A stretch of 64,000 bases of DNA from an uncultured beta proteobacterium (GCA_903828235.1 CAIKLM010000010.1:20342-84341); one strand, 5' to 3'. Shown: positions 23,844-34,934, counted from the stretch's first letter. Made by a program: numbers and translations. The notes: generated by a model not told the origin, from the sequence alone.

Positions 23844-26800
23844 ATGAACCAGGGTCTGCACCGTCTCGTCTTCAACCGCCACCGGGGAATGGCCGTGGCC
23901 GTGTTCGAGGGCGCCCGAAGCCAGGGCAAGGCCGGCCGCGTGGGCATGGGACTGGCCGCGGTGGCGGCAGCACTGGCACTGGGCAGCCCGGTGACGGCGC
24001 AGACGCGTCCACCCGTAGTGTTTGCCGGCGCCCTGCCGGCGCCGGCAAACCCCCTGCCGCAGCCCTACGGCACGCTGCGCAACGCCAGCGGCGGCTTCGT
24101 CAACGACCCCACGCTTCGCAGCTTCGTGGCCGACCCGGCGCAGCGCTCGCGCGTGGAGTGGCGGGTCGCGCCCGACGGCCGCTCGGCCACCTTCAAGCAG
24201 GGCGACGTCGACCGCGTGATCCTGAACTGGGACCGCTTCGACATCGGCGCCGGCCACCACGTGCACTTCGAGCAGAGCACGGACCCGTCGCGCTACGTCT
24301 CGGCGCTCAACCGCATCTGGAGCGCCGACCCGTCGCTGATCCTGGGCCGGCTGACGGCCGACCGCGAGGTGATCCTGCTCAACAGCCACGGCGTGTACTT
24401 CGGCCGCGGCGCGCGCGTGGACACGGGCAAGTTCGTCGCCACCGCCAACAGCATTTCCGACGCCGTGTTCGAGCGCGGCCTGCGCAATGTCACCGACGGC
24501 AGCGCGGTGTTCGCCGCCGCCGGAGCCGACTACCAGCCGACGAACCCCGACGCGGCCATCAGCGTCGAGGCCGGCGCCGAGATCCGCAGCGCCGCCGGCG
24601 GCGACGTGCTGCTGATCGCGCCGCGCGTGGCCAACCGCGGTCGCATCGACACGCCGAAGGGTCAGACCGTGCTGGCCGCCGGCGACCGCGTCTACCTGAT
24701 GAGCTCGTCGGACCCGGCGCAGCGTGGGCTGATCGTGGCCGTCGACCCCCTGCGGCTGGCCGGCAGCACCACCGCCAACGACCCGACGCTCGGCATCGTG
24801 GAAAACGCCGCCGACGGCTCGCCGCTGGACGCCACCGCGCGTGCCGCCGACGCCGTGGCGCAGAAGGTCAACGAGATCCGCGCCGACAGCGGCAGCATCA
24901 ACCTCGTGGGCCTGACGGTGCGCCAGGCCGGGCAGCTCAACGCCACCACCGCGGTGAAGGGTGCCAACGGCGCGGTGTACCTGCAGGCGATGGGCTCGAC
25001 CCGCACGCTGGCCGGCGGCCTCAGCGAGCTCACCGAAGCCAGCCAGCGCGGCTTCGTCGTCGAGAACGGCGCCCGCGTCACCGCCTCGGCATCCGGCGGC
25101 ACGGTCGAGATCGCCGCCGGCAGCGCGACGCGGGTGCTGCCCAGCAGCACCGCGACCACGCAACTGGCCGCCGAGGTGTTCAACCCGTCGATCGTCCGCG
25201 TCGAAGGCGAGACGATCACGATGGCCGGCGGCGCCACCGTCGAGGCGCCTTCCGGCCGCATCGAACTGCTGGCGGCCAGCCAGCGCCAGACCAGCCCGGT
25301 CTTCAGCAACACGCCGGGCCGCGCGCCCACTCCCGACACCAGCCGCATCGTGGTGGCGCCGGGCGCGAACCTGTCCACCGCCGGCGTCGTGGGCGTCGAG
25401 GTCGACGGCGCCCGCAACCAGGGCACGCAGCGCTTGTTCCGCATCGAGCTGGCCGATGCGCCGGTGCAGCGCGACGGCCCGCTGTACCGCGAGCAGGTGT
25501 TCTTCGACAACCGCGAGGCCAGCCGCATCGGCGTGGCCAACGTGGCTGGCGCCGGCGCGGGCACGGGCTTCACGGCACGCGAGAAGTCGACTGCAGGCGG
25601 CACGCTGCGCATCGAGTCCGAGGGCACCGTGGTGCTGGGCCAGGGCGCCGTCGTCGACGTGTCGGGCGGCTCGGTGCGCTACTCCGCCGCCACCTTGCAG
25701 ACGTCTCTGCTCACGCGCGACGGCGTCGTCGTGCAGTTCCGCAACGCCGCCCCCGGCAACCGCTACGACACGCTGCTCGGCGACACCCGGCAGACGCTGG
25801 TGCCGGCCTACGAGGAAGGCCGCGACGGCGGCAGCCTCGTGTTGACGGGCAACCGGCTGGCGCTGTCGTCCGAGCTCCGGGGCGACGTGGTCGAGGGCGA
25901 GTTGCAGCGCAATGGCAGCAGCAACCGGGCACGGCCGGCCGCGCTGTCGATAGGCCGCTTCGCCGGCAACGGCCAGTACCTCGCCGGACTGAGCCTCGAG
26001 GCCAACCCGACGCCAGCGCTCGACGGCTCGCTGTTCGGGTCGCCGGCCTCCGCCGACCTTTCGGCGGTGCCGTCGACGACCGTGCTGTCGCTGCCGCTCG
26101 TGTCCGCGGCAGGCTTCGGCGCGGTCGCCCTCAGGGCCGACCGCGTCGAGCAGCCGCGGTTCGGCACACTGGACCTCGGGCCGCGTGGCCAGCTCGACAT
26201 CCTGGCCCGCCAGATCAGCCTGGACGGCAGCTTCACGCTGCCCGGCGGCACGCTGACGCTGCTGACCAACGACGCCAACGCAGATTCGCCGACCACGGGC
26301 CTGGGCGATATCCGGCTGTCGGGTCGCACGCGCTTCGACCTTGCCGGGCGCTTGATCAACGACACCGTGGCCGCAGCCGGCGCAGGCGGCGACACGCCCC
26401 TGCAGCTCGACGGTGGCCGGGGCAGCGTGAGCGCGGCGCACGACCTGCTGGCCGAGCCGGGCGCCGAGATCGACGTCTCCGGCGGGGCCCGCCTGACGTC
26501 TGCGGGCACCCTGAGCCGGGGCCGGGCCGGCAGCGTGGCGCTGGCCGCGGGGCGCTCGGAGCGCTTCGAGACGCGGCTGCAGATCGAGGGCTTGCGGCTG
26601 CTGGGCCACGACTTCGGCGACGGCGGCACGCTGACGCTGGCCGGGCCGGCGCTGCGCCTGGCGGCTGGGGCCGCGGCGCCGGCCGGGTTCACCGGCCTGA
26701 GCCTGGCCCCGGAGTTCCTGTCTGCGGGCGGCTTCGGCAACGTGTCGCTCGATGCGTTCGGCGACGTGACCGTGCCCGCCGGCACCCGGCTTGAGCCGAC

Positions 26801-29800
26801 GCTGTCGTCTTGGGAGCTCGCTGCCAGCCACCGTTCGGCTGGCAGCGGCCGCATGCGCGGCGAGGTCGTGCTGGCACGGCCCGTGGACGAAAACCTGGCC
26901 GACCGGCGGCCGGTGAACCTGAGCCTGAGCGCCAGCCGGCCCCTGGTGCTGAACGGCGTGGCGCTGGGCGGCGGGCGGCTGGTGGTCGAGCGCGGTGCCT
27001 CGATCGAGATCGAGGCCGGCGGCACGCTCGCGCTGGCTGCCAGCAACCGGGTGGAGATCGGCGCTGGCGACGCTGCGGCCGGTGGCCCAGCGCGACTGGA
27101 TGTGCCAGGTGGCCGGTTGGCCATCACGCTCACCGGCACCCGGGGCGCCAGCAGCGCCTCCGAGGCTTTCCAGGACCCCGCCGGCTTCCTCGGCAGCCAG
27201 GCCTTGTGGATCGGTGCCGGCGCACGGCTTTCGGTCTCGGGTGTGGCCGAGCTGCGCCCGGATGCCTCACCGCCCGCCTTCAGCACCTTCGGCGACGCGG
27301 CAGCAGCGTCCACGGCGCCGCGCCTGACGGGCAACGTGCGCGGCGGCGGCAGCATCGACCTCGTGGCCAACCGCGGCTACGTGGTGCTCGAACAGGGCTC
27401 GCAGCTGTCGCTCGACGGCGCGGCCGCAGCCTTGAACCTGCGCGGCGCGGCGACACCGGTGACGGTGGCTCGACCCGGCGGCAGGTTGCGGCTCAGCAGC
27501 CCCGAAGGCATGGTGCTGGACGGCGACATCTCGGCACGCGCACCCACCGGCGCGCTCGGGCAGGCATTGGCCGAAGGCGGCAGCCTCGAGGTGGCAATCG
27601 GTGCGGGCGGCGTCAACCGCTTCACCGTCGGCCCAGCGTACCCGGCCTCGCCGCGCCAGCTGCTCATCGACGATGTCGCGCGCACGCTGCCCGCCGGTGC
27701 GCGACCCGGTGATGACCTGGCGGCGCTCGTCGGCAATGGCTCGGCGGTGCTGTCGACGACTTTGCTTGGCTCCGCGGGCTTCGACAGCCTGCGCCTGGGC
27801 GCCGGCGACGCCATCGTGTTCGAGCGGTCGCTGTCGCTGTACGTGCCCCAGACGCTCGTGCTCGACAGCCCGGCCCTGCAGGCCCTGCCCGGCGTGCGCG
27901 CCGAACTGTCGGCCCGCAGCCTGGCCATGGGTGACCGCACGTTGTCGGTCGACCGCAAGGGCCCGCCCGTCGACCTGCAGCCGCAGCCCGACACCGACCC
28001 AACCGGCGGCACGGCGCTCCGGCTGGGCGCGCAGACGGTCGACGTCGTCGGGCGCTCGACCTTGAAGGGCTTCTCGACGGTGCACCTCGACGCCGGTGGG
28101 GCAGCCGGCGGCGAGATCCGCCTCGTCGCCGTCGATCCCGTAAGAAGGGACCTCGGCGGCGACATCGGCAGCCTGGGCTTCACCGGGGAACTGACGCTGA
28201 CGTCGGGCCAGACCTTCGTCGCCACGGCCAGCCGCTTCACGCTCGACGGCGTGGCCGCCCGCGACGCCGGCGATGCCGGCAGCCGCCTCGTGCTGCGCAC
28301 CGGTGCCGCAGGCGCCTCGGGCAACGCGCCCTGGTCGGTGTTCGGCGAACTCAGCGCCAAGGCCACGACGATCGACCACCGCGGCGTGCTGCGTCAGCCC
28401 TTCGGCGCGTTGTCGCTGCTGGCCGAACGCACGCTGACGCTGGGCGATGGCAGCCTGACCAGCGTGTCGGGCGACGGACAGACGCTGCTCTACGGCCAGA
28501 CGGACAACCTGACGCAGTGGCTGCCCAGTGGCAGTGCCGCGACCCGCCTGCCGCTGGCCAAGGGCATCGGGCTCTCCGCGGCGAGCATCCAGACCGCACG
28601 CACGGCTGTCGTCGATGGCTCGGGTGGTGGCGACATCGTGGCCTGGGAGTTCTTCGCAGGCGTCGGCGGCAGCACCGACTTCCTGGCCAGCGACGGTCTG
28701 TTCGCAGTCATCCCGTCCTACGGCAGGCGGGCCGCGGTGTCCCTGGCCCGCGGCATACAGGACTTGGAGCCCGGTGGCCGCGAGCTGGTCGTGACGATGG
28801 GTGGCTCGGGCCTGGCGCCCGGCGCCTACACGCTGCTGCCCGCTCGCTTCGCGGTGCTGGCAGGCTCCCTGCCAGAGGGCGCCTACATCGTGCGCCGCGC
28901 CGCCGATCAGGGCAGCGCCCTGCTCGCTGCGCCGCTGGTGCAGGACGACGGCGGCATCGTGATCACGGGCAGCATCCGCGAGGCGGGCTCGGCCTTCCTG
29001 GGCGCGCCGGGCGAACGCTTCGTTGTCGAGTCGGCCGACGTCTTCAACCGCCGCAGCGAGATTCGCCTCAGTTCGGTCAGCGAGCTGCTCACGCGCCGCG
29101 CAACCCTCAGCGACAGCGCGGTGCCGGCCCTGCCGCGCGACGGCGGCTCGATCGCCGTGCGCAGCACGGGCAGCGACACCTCGCAGTGGCAGGCGCAGCT
29201 GGCTGCGGGCGCCGCGGGCGGGCGGGCAGGTACGCTGGACATCGAGGCGGCCCGGCTGGCCCTGGTCGACGATTTGCGCAAGACACCGGCCGGCGCGCTG
29301 GGCGTGGCCGCGGCTTCACTGGCCGGCAGCGGCGCCGGCAGCGTGCTGATCGGCGGCCGCCGCAGCGACGGCGCACAGGCGGCCGACGGCACGCCCACCG
29401 TGGCCATCCGCGCCGGCGGCACGGCGGCGCTGACGGTCGACGTCGGCGCGGCCGGCCTCACCGTCGACGAACTGATCCTGGCCACGTCGGGCTCGCTGGA
29501 CATCGCCGCCGGCAGCCGGCTGCAGGCCAGCGGCAGCGGCAGCCAGGGCCGCCGCGCGCTGACCCTGGCCGGCGACGGCGCGCTGGTGCTGGTGTCGGCC
29601 GACGAGCTGTCGGCCGAGCGCAGCGGCGTCAGCCGCTCCGCCGGCAGGCTGTCGATCGGCGACGCGGCGCAGCTGCTGGGCCGCTCGGTGGCGATCGACG
29701 CGACCGCGGCGCTGCAGGTCGACAGCCGCGCGAGGCTCGAAGCCCAGGCGCTCAGCCTGTCCGCGCCACGATTGGCCATTGGCGCGCTGGCTGCGGCCGA

Positions 29801-32800
29801 CCCACCGGGCTCGACCGAGCCCGCGCCGACGACGCTGGCCGGCAGCCTGCTGGACTCGGTGCGCCAGTCGCCCGACCTGACGCTGCGCAGCTACACGCGC
29901 ATCGATTTCAGCGGCCCGCAGGCCTGGGCCGCGCGGCCGGCCGGCGGCGGCGAGGCCACGGTGCGGCTGGACCGGCTGACGCTGGACGCCCCGCTGCTGC
30001 GCGGCCTGCCCGACGCGGCGGGCAACCCGGCCTCGGTGGACATCGCCGCGCGCGAGATCGTGTTGCGCAACACGCTGCCAGGCGGCGCTTCGCCGTCGGT
30101 GCTCAGCGGTGGCGGCAGCCTCGTGCTCGACGCGGCGCCGGCGCTGCAGTTCGGCCGCACCGGCGGGCTGACGCTCGGACCCGGATCGGCAGCATTGGGC
30201 TTCGGCGACGTGACGCTGCGTTCGCGAGGCGATCTGGTGCTGGACGGTGCTGGCGGCGTCGCGGCGCTCGGCGACCTGAGCCTCGAGGCCGCGCGGCTGA
30301 CGGCGAGCACCGCCGCCGACCACACGCTGCAGGCCGACGCCGGCACGCTGACGCTGCGCCGCAGCGCCGGGGCACGCACGCTGGGCGAACGCGTCGGCCA
30401 GGCGGCGGCAGTCACGCTGCGCGCGCGCGACGTGGTGCAGGACGGGTCGATCGACCTCGCCTCGGGCGTGCTCGACATCGTCGCCAGCGGCCGCAGCGCC
30501 GATGCGGCGGCGGTGCGATTCGGAGCGGGGTCGCTGAGCTCGGTGGCGGGCTTCTCGGTGGCCGGGCCCGATGGCTTCGTCGTCGACGGTCCTGCAGGCC
30601 GGCTGCGCGTGAGCGCCGGGCAGGGCCGCATCGAGGCGCTGGGCACGCTGGACGCGAGCGTGGCCCTGCGGCCCGACGGCACGCGCGGCGCCGGCGATGC
30701 CGGCAGCCTCGAGTTCAACGCCGCCGGGCCCGGCGGCGAGCTGCTGCTGCAGCGCGACGCCACCTGGGGCCGGCTGCTTGCCGACGGCGGACGCGACGCC
30801 GCCGACCGAGGCGGCTCGATCAGCCTCGACCTGCGCCGCCTGCCGGACTCTGCACCGCTGCTAGCGGCAATCGCGGAAGGCGGCATCGACCACGCCGTGC
30901 AGCTGCGCCTGCGCGAAGGCGACCTGACGCTGGCCGGTGCGCTGCGCGCCGAGCGGGCGCAGCTGGCTGCCGACGCCGGCGCCCTGAGACTGCAGGGCGC
31001 CACGCTGGACGCCCGTGCGGCCGAGGGCGGTGTCGTGCGCCTGATGGCGGCCGGCGACCTGGTGCTCGACGCCGGCTCGCGCATCGACGCCCGCTCGACG
31101 GCGGCCGGTGCGGCCGGTGGCGACGTGCTGCTGGCCAGCGCCGGCGGCCGGGTGCTGCCGCTGGCCGGCGCCACCGTCGATGCCCGCGGCGACGACGCTG
31201 GCGACGGCCGGGTGGTGCTGCGGGCGGCGCGCAGCGCCGACGGCACGACGCTGCAGGTGGGCCCGCTGCGGCCGGCCGACCTGCAGGCCGGCGAGGTGGC
31301 GCTCGAGGCGGTGCGGGTGTACCGGCAGGTCACCGTGGGCAGCGAGACGCGCGACATCGCCTCGATCGGCAGCGGCTCCAGCAGCCTCGTCGGCAGCGGC
31401 GCCGCCCGCAGCGGACAGCTGGGTCAGGCGACCGTGCTGTCCGACAGCAACGCCTACATGGCCTCGGCGGCCGGTGCGCTGAACGCGCTGGGTGTCGGCG
31501 CCGCCGACCGCGGCCGTGTCTCGCTGCGCGCCGGGGTCGAGGTGCAGGCCGCGGGCAACCTGAGCGTCGTGGCGGACTGGGCGCTGCAGGGTGCGCGAGC
31601 CGGCGGCGAGGCCGGCCTGCTGACGCTGCGTGCCGCCGGCGACCTGACGGTCAACGGCTCGATCAGCGACGGTTTCGCCAGCGCGGCGGCCAACGCCGCC
31701 TTGTCGACCAACGCCAGCGCCTGGTCCTACCGGCTCGTCGCCGGCGCCGACCTGGCTGCGGCCGACCCGCTGGCCACGCAGTCGGGCGGCAGCGGCAGCC
31801 TGTCGATCGCCGCCGGCCGTGCCGTGCGCACCGGCGCCGGCTCGATCGACCTGGCCGCGGCGCAGGATGTGCGCTTCGTGGCCGGCAGCGGCAGTACGCC
31901 CGCCGGACAGGCCTACGTGGCCGGCGCGCTGCGCACGGGAGCGGATGCCGATGCCGCCAACGCGCTGTTCGCCGGGCACGCCGCAGCGGCCCGCCCCACG
32001 TTCACCGAGCGCGGCGGGCGCCTGAGCCTGCAAGCGGGGCGCGACATCGTGGCGCCGGAAGCCAGCCAGCTGGTCACGCAGTGGCTGTGGCGCAGCGGCG
32101 TGCTGCCCACCACGGGGGTGGATCAGGGCTTGTACGCCCGCAGCGCCCACCTGGGGTGGTGGTCGCAGTTCGCGCAGTTCCAGCAGACGCTGGGGGCCTT
32201 CGGCGGCGGTGCGATTCGCGTGCGCGCGGGCCGCGACGTGGTCAACCTGCAGGCGATGGCGCCGACGTCCGGCTGGGCCGACAGCCGCGCGCCGGCCGCC
32301 GCGCTGCTGCGCACGATTGGCGGCGGCGAGATCGACGTCGCCGCCGGCCGCGACCTGCGCGGTGGGCAGTTTCTGGCCGGCCGTGGGACGGGTCGACTCG
32401 GCGCGCTTGGCACCGTCACGGGGGAAGCCCCCAATCAGGCGGTCGACGAGCCGGTGCTGGCCCAGATGGGTGGCGCATCCTGGCGCGTGAGCGGGCGCCT
32501 CGGCGTGACGGCGACCCCCGCGTTCAACCCGACAGCGGCACCGGTGCCCTCGGCGAACTCGCGGGCACCGGTGTCGGGCTTCTTCTACACCTGGGGCGAC
32601 GGTGCAGCGCAGAGCCTGCTGTCGGCAGGTGGCGACGTCACGCTGTCGAACGCGCTCATCAGCGAAGCCAACCTGGCGCGGTTCAGCTTCGCGTCGATCA
32701 CCGACACCCGTGCGGCCTACCGGGTCATACCGGCCTCGCTGACAGTGCTGGCCCTGGGCGGTGCGGCGCGGCTGCTGCCGTCCGATGGATCCGGAGCGGT

Positions 32801-34934
32801 GATGTTCCCCGAGGCCCTGGCGCGACTGGCCGTGTGGGCCGATGCGGACGTGAGCTTGGGTGTGGGGGGCTCGCCGAACCTCGCCATGTCCGATGCCGCG
32901 GTCTCCGCCTGGCCCGACTTCCGCAGGCTGGTGGCCGGCAGCGCGTTCACATCGTTCAACAGCCTGATCAACAACAGCCTCGCCGGCACCCTGGCCGGAA
33001 CGGGCCTGCACGCCGGCGACCCCGAGCCCGTTCGGATCCACGCCGGCGGCAGCCTGCTGCAGAACACCGACGCCACCTGGGTGCTGCCCAAGCCGGCCCG
33101 CGTCTCGGCCGGCGACGACGTGCTGAGCCTGCGGCTGCTGGCCCAGAACCTGGCCGACGGCGACCGCACGACGGTGACCGCCGGGCGCAACTTCATCGCC
33201 GACGTGCAGGGCGTGGTCGAGCTCGGCGGCCCCGGGGTGCTGGACGTGCGCGCCGGCCGCGAGGTCGACCTGGGGTCCTCGTTGGGGCTCAGGACCATCG
33301 GCAACGAGCGAACGGCCGCCCTGCCCGCGCGCGGTGCCGACATCCGCCTGGCGGCCGCGACGGCGGCGACGCTGGACCTGGCGGTGTTCGAGGCGGCCTA
33401 CCTGCGCGACTCTCCCCGCAGCGCGCAGTACCGCGCCAGCCTGCGCGACCACGTGCGCGCGGCGCTGGCCGAACCCACGCTCGACGAGGCACAGGCCTGG
33501 GCGCAGTTCCAACGCTTCCCGGCCGGGGCCCAGCGCGGCTTTGCGGAGGCGGTGCTCGCCGCCGAGTTCGGAGCCGTCTACCTGGGCGGCACGCCGGTCA
33601 CGGCCGAAGGCGTGACGGCCTCGCTGCGCGAGAGCTTCGACCGCCGCAAGGCCGACCTGCTGGCCGCCGGCGAGGCGGCGCTGGCGGCGGGCACGCGCAT
33701 CGTGCTGCCCGGCCGAGAGGCGCTGGCGGGTGCCGAGCTGGCGGCTTACCTGGCCCGCATCCGCGGCCTGGAGTTCGAGGGCCTCGAGCTCACCGGCACC
33801 ATCGCCGAACGCCAGCGCAGCCTGGAGGCCACGCGCACCGGTTGGCGCGACGCCGTCGCCCACGACCTGGGCGGGACGGCCACCGAACTCGATGCGCTGG
33901 CCGCCGCGCAGCCCGACGACCCGCGCGCACGGGCCTGGCGCGAGGGCCTGGCACAGCGCAGCGGTCCGCTGTTCGACCAGTACCGCGAACGAGTGCTCGA
34001 AGCCGAGACCACCTCGGCCGCGAAGGCGGCTTCGGCCTTCGGGCGCCTGTCCCTGCCCATGCGGCTGGCGCTGTTCGACGAGGGCTTCCGCGTCGCCGAA
34101 CTGGCCGGCGCCGGCAGCTTCGTGCCGCAACCGGTGTGGCCGGGCGACGCGCCGGTGCTGCGCCACAGCGGTGCGCTGGAGATGACGCAGAGCGCCGTCA
34201 TCACCGAACGCGGCGGCGACATCAGCCTGGTCAACCCGGGTGGCGGCATCAACGTCGGCCTCAAGGTCGGCGGCAGCAGCAGCTCGCCCAAGGGCGTGAT
34301 CGCGCTGGGCGGCGGCAACGTCTACGGCTTTGCGCGCGACGACTTCCAGGTCAACACGCAGCGCGTGTTCATCGTCGGCCAGGGCGACATGAGCATCTGG
34401 TCGTCGCGCGGTGACATCGACAGCGGCCGCGGCGCCAACACGGCCGTCGGCGCGCCGCCGCTGGCGCCGCGGCGCTCGGTCGACGGCGTGGTGTTCGAGA
34501 TCCCGGCCACCACCACCGGCAGCGGACTGGGCATCGTGCCCGACATCAACGGCCGCACGGCAGGCACCATCGGCCTCTTCCCTGCCTTCGGCGAGATCCT
34601 GGCGCTGGACGCCTTCATCCGCGCGCCGAGCATCCTGCTGGCGGCGCAAGCCGTCGGCGGCGACGTCACGCTCGGCGGCGCGGTAGGCGGCTCGGGCGCC
34701 GTGGTGGCGCCGCCGCCGGCGGCCGTGAGCACACCGCCGAGCACCGGCAGCGAGTCCCGCGCGGCAGCGGCGGCCAGCACGACGGGCGGCGAAGCGGCGC
34801 GCGAGCGCAGCTCGCTGCTGACGGTGGAACTGCTGGGCACGGGCCCGGGCGAGCCCTGCGAGGGCCTGGCCGGCGCCCAGCTGGCCGAGTGCCAGCGCCG
34901 GCTGGCGGAACAGCCGCCGCGCGAGCGGCGCTGA
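23844..34934 (+). CDS. TpsA giant filamentous hemagglutinin-family adhesin
   Basis: A 3,696-residue exoprotein. Residues 1-53 are an extended signal (ESPR-type MNQGLHRLVFNRHRGMAVAV plus LAAVAAALALGSPVTAQ). The TPS/hemagglutination-activity domain (about 60-350) contains FDIGAGHHVHFEQ and NSHGVYFGRGARVD in place of the common NPNGI. A very long beta-helix of repeated GG-rich strands follows (VDVSGG, IDIAAG, LDAGSRIDA). A DUF3739-like C-terminal region (about 3,300-3,620; GRGANTAVGAPPLAPRR) is followed by a Ser/Ala linker and an Arg-rich end. It would be secreted by the TpsB upstream and act in adhesion or matrix. No CdiA-type toxin tail and no immunity gene follow. Start ATG 23844 chosen because the ESPR begins there. 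Confidence 0.9.
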   Translation: MNQGLHRLVFNRHRGMAVAVFEGARSQGKAGRVGMGLAAVAAALALGSPVTAQTRPPVVFAGALPAPANPLPQPYGTLRNASGGFVNDPTLRSFVADPAQRSRVEWRVAPDGRSATFKQGDVDRVILNWDRFDIGAGHHVHFEQSTDPSRYVSALNRIWSADPSLILGRLTADREVILLNSHGVYFGRGARVDTGKFVATANSISDAVFERGLRNVTDGSAVFAAAGADYQPTNPDAAISVEAGAEIRSAAGGDVLLIAPRVANRGRIDTPKGQTVLAAGDRVYLMSSSDPAQRGLIVAVDPLRLAGSTTANDPTLGIVENAADGSPLDATARAADAVAQKVNEIRADSGSINLVGLTVRQAGQLNATTAVKGANGAVYLQAMGSTRTLAGGLSELTEASQRGFVVENGARVTASASGGTVEIAAGSATRVLPSSTATTQLAAEVFNPSIVRVEGETITMAGGATVEAPSGRIELLAASQRQTSPVFSNTPGRAPTPDTSRIVVAPGANLSTAGVVGVEVDGARNQGTQRLFRIELADAPVQRDGPLYREQVFFDNREASRIGVANVAGAGAGTGFTAREKSTAGGTLRIESEGTVVLGQGAVVDVSGGSVRYSAATLQTSLLTRDGVVVQFRNAAPGNRYDTLLGDTRQTLVPAYEEGRDGGSLVLTGNRLALSSELRGDVVEGELQRNGSSNRARPAALSIGRFAGNGQYLAGLSLEANPTPALDGSLFGSPASADLSAVPSTTVLSLPLVSAAGFGAVALRADRVEQPRFGTLDLGPRGQLDILARQISLDGSFTLPGGTLTLLTNDANADSPTTGLGDIRLSGRTRFDLAGRLINDTVAAAGAGGDTPLQLDGGRGSVSAAHDLLAEPGAEIDVSGGARLTSAGTLSRGRAGSVALAAGRSERFETRLQIEGLRLLGHDFGDGGTLTLAGPALRLAAGAAAPAGFTGLSLAPEFLSAGGFGNVSLDAFGDVTVPAGTRLEPTLSSWELAASHRSAGSGRMRGEVVLARPVDENLADRRPVNLSLSASRPLVLNGVALGGGRLVVERGASIEIEAGGTLALAASNRVEIGAGDAAAGGPARLDVPGGRLAITLTGTRGASSASEAFQDPAGFLGSQALWIGAGARLSVSGVAELRPDASPPAFSTFGDAAAASTAPRLTGNVRGGGSIDLVANRGYVVLEQGSQLSLDGAAAALNLRGAATPVTVARPGGRLRLSSPEGMVLDGDISARAPTGALGQALAEGGSLEVAIGAGGVNRFTVGPAYPASPRQLLIDDVARTLPAGARPGDDLAALVGNGSAVLSTTLLGSAGFDSLRLGAGDAIVFERSLSLYVPQTLVLDSPALQALPGVRAELSARSLAMGDRTLSVDRKGPPVDLQPQPDTDPTGGTALRLGAQTVDVVGRSTLKGFSTVHLDAGGAAGGEIRLVAVDPVRRDLGGDIGSLGFTGELTLTSGQTFVATASRFTLDGVAARDAGDAGSRLVLRTGAAGASGNAPWSVFGELSAKATTIDHRGVLRQPFGALSLLAERTLTLGDGSLTSVSGDGQTLLYGQTDNLTQWLPSGSAATRLPLAKGIGLSAASIQTARTAVVDGSGGGDIVAWEFFAGVGGSTDFLASDGLFAVIPSYGRRAAVSLARGIQDLEPGGRELVVTMGGSGLAPGAYTLLPARFAVLAGSLPEGAYIVRRAADQGSALLAAPLVQDDGGIVITGSIREAGSAFLGAPGERFVVESADVFNRRSEIRLSSVSELLTRRATLSDSAVPALPRDGGSIAVRSTGSDTSQWQAQLAAGAAGGRAGTLDIEAARLALVDDLRKTPAGALGVAAASLAGSGAGSVLIGGRRSDGAQAADGTPTVAIRAGGTAALTVDVGAAGLTVDELILATSGSLDIAAGSRLQASGSGSQGRRALTLAGDGALVLVSADELSAERSGVSRSAGRLSIGDAAQLLGRSVAIDATAALQVDSRARLEAQALSLSAPRLAIGALAAADPPGSTEPAPTTLAGSLLDSVRQSPDLTLRSYTRIDFSGPQAWAARPAGGGEATVRLDRLTLDAPLLRGLPDAAGNPASVDIAAREIVLRNTLPGGASPSVLSGGGSLVLDAAPALQFGRTGGLTLGPGSAALGFGDVTLRSRGDLVLDGAGGVAALGDLSLEAARLTASTAADHTLQADAGTLTLRRSAGARTLGERVGQAAAVTLRARDVVQDGSIDLASGVLDIVASGRSADAAAVRFGAGSLSSVAGFSVAGPDGFVVDGPAGRLRVSAGQGRIEALGTLDASVALRPDGTRGAGDAGSLEFNAAGPGGELLLQRDATWGRLLADGGRDAADRGGSISLDLRRLPDSAPLLAAIAEGGIDHAVQLRLREGDLTLAGALRAERAQLAADAGALRLQGATLDARAAEGGVVRLMAAGDLVLDAGSRIDARSTAAGAAGGDVLLASAGGRVLPLAGATVDARGDDAGDGRVVLRAARSADGTTLQVGPLRPADLQAGEVALEAVRVYRQVTVGSETRDIASIGSGSSSLVGSGAARSGQLGQATVLSDSNAYMASAAGALNALGVGAADRGRVSLRAGVEVQAAGNLSVVADWALQGARAGGEAGLLTLRAAGDLTVNGSISDGFASAAANAALSTNASAWSYRLVAGADLAAADPLATQSGGSGSLSIAAGRAVRTGAGSIDLAAAQDVRFVAGSGSTPAGQAYVAGALRTGADADAANALFAGHAAAARPTFTERGGRLSLQAGRDIVAPEASQLVTQWLWRSGVLPTTGVDQGLYARSAHLGWWSQFAQFQQTLGAFGGGAIRVRAGRDVVNLQAMAPTSGWADSRAPAAALLRTIGGGEIDVAAGRDLRGGQFLAGRGTGRLGALGTVTGEAPNQAVDEPVLAQMGGASWRVSGRLGVTATPAFNPTAAPVPSANSRAPVSGFFYTWGDGAAQSLLSAGGDVTLSNALISEANLARFSFASITDTRAAYRVIPASLTVLALGGAARLLPSDGSGAVMFPEALARLAVWADADVSLGVGGSPNLAMSDAAVSAWPDFRRLVAGSAFTSFNSLINNSLAGTLAGTGLHAGDPEPVRIHAGGSLLQNTDATWVLPKPARVSAGDDVLSLRLLAQNLADGDRTTVTAGRNFIADVQGVVELGGPGVLDVRAGREVDLGSSLGLRTIGNERTAALPARGADIRLAAATAATLDLAVFEAAYLRDSPRSAQYRASLRDHVRAALAEPTLDEAQAWAQFQRFPAGAQRGFAEAVLAAEFGAVYLGGTPVTAEGVTASLRESFDRRKADLLAAGEAALAAGTRIVLPGREALAGAELAAYLARIRGLEFEGLELTGTIAERQRSLEATRTGWRDAVAHDLGGTATELDALAAAQPDDPRARAWREGLAQRSGPLFDQYRERVLEAETTSAAKAASAFGRLSLPMRLALFDEGFRVAELAGAGSFVPQPVWPGDAPVLRHSGALEMTQSAVITERGGDISLVNPGGGINVGLKVGGSSSSPKGVIALGGGNVYGFARDDFQVNTQRVFIVGQGDMSIWSSRGDIDSGRGANTAVGAPPLAPRRSVDGVVFEIPATTTGSGLGIVPDINGRTAGTIGLFPAFGEILALDAFIRAPSILLAAQAVGGDVTLGGAVGGSGAVVAPPPAAVSTPPSTGSESRAAAAASTTGGEAARERSSLLTVELLGTGPGEPCEGLAGAQLAECQRRLAEQPPRERR

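Noticed and set aside
28517..34414. A 1,965-residue plus-strand open frame inside tpsA in another frame
   Set aside because: Low-complexity Arg/Gly composition, no domains; the overlapping frame has clear TpsA repeats.
30861..34649. A 1,262-residue minus-strand open frame opposite tpsA
   Set aside because: Same GC-driven artefact; no signal peptide, motif or SD.
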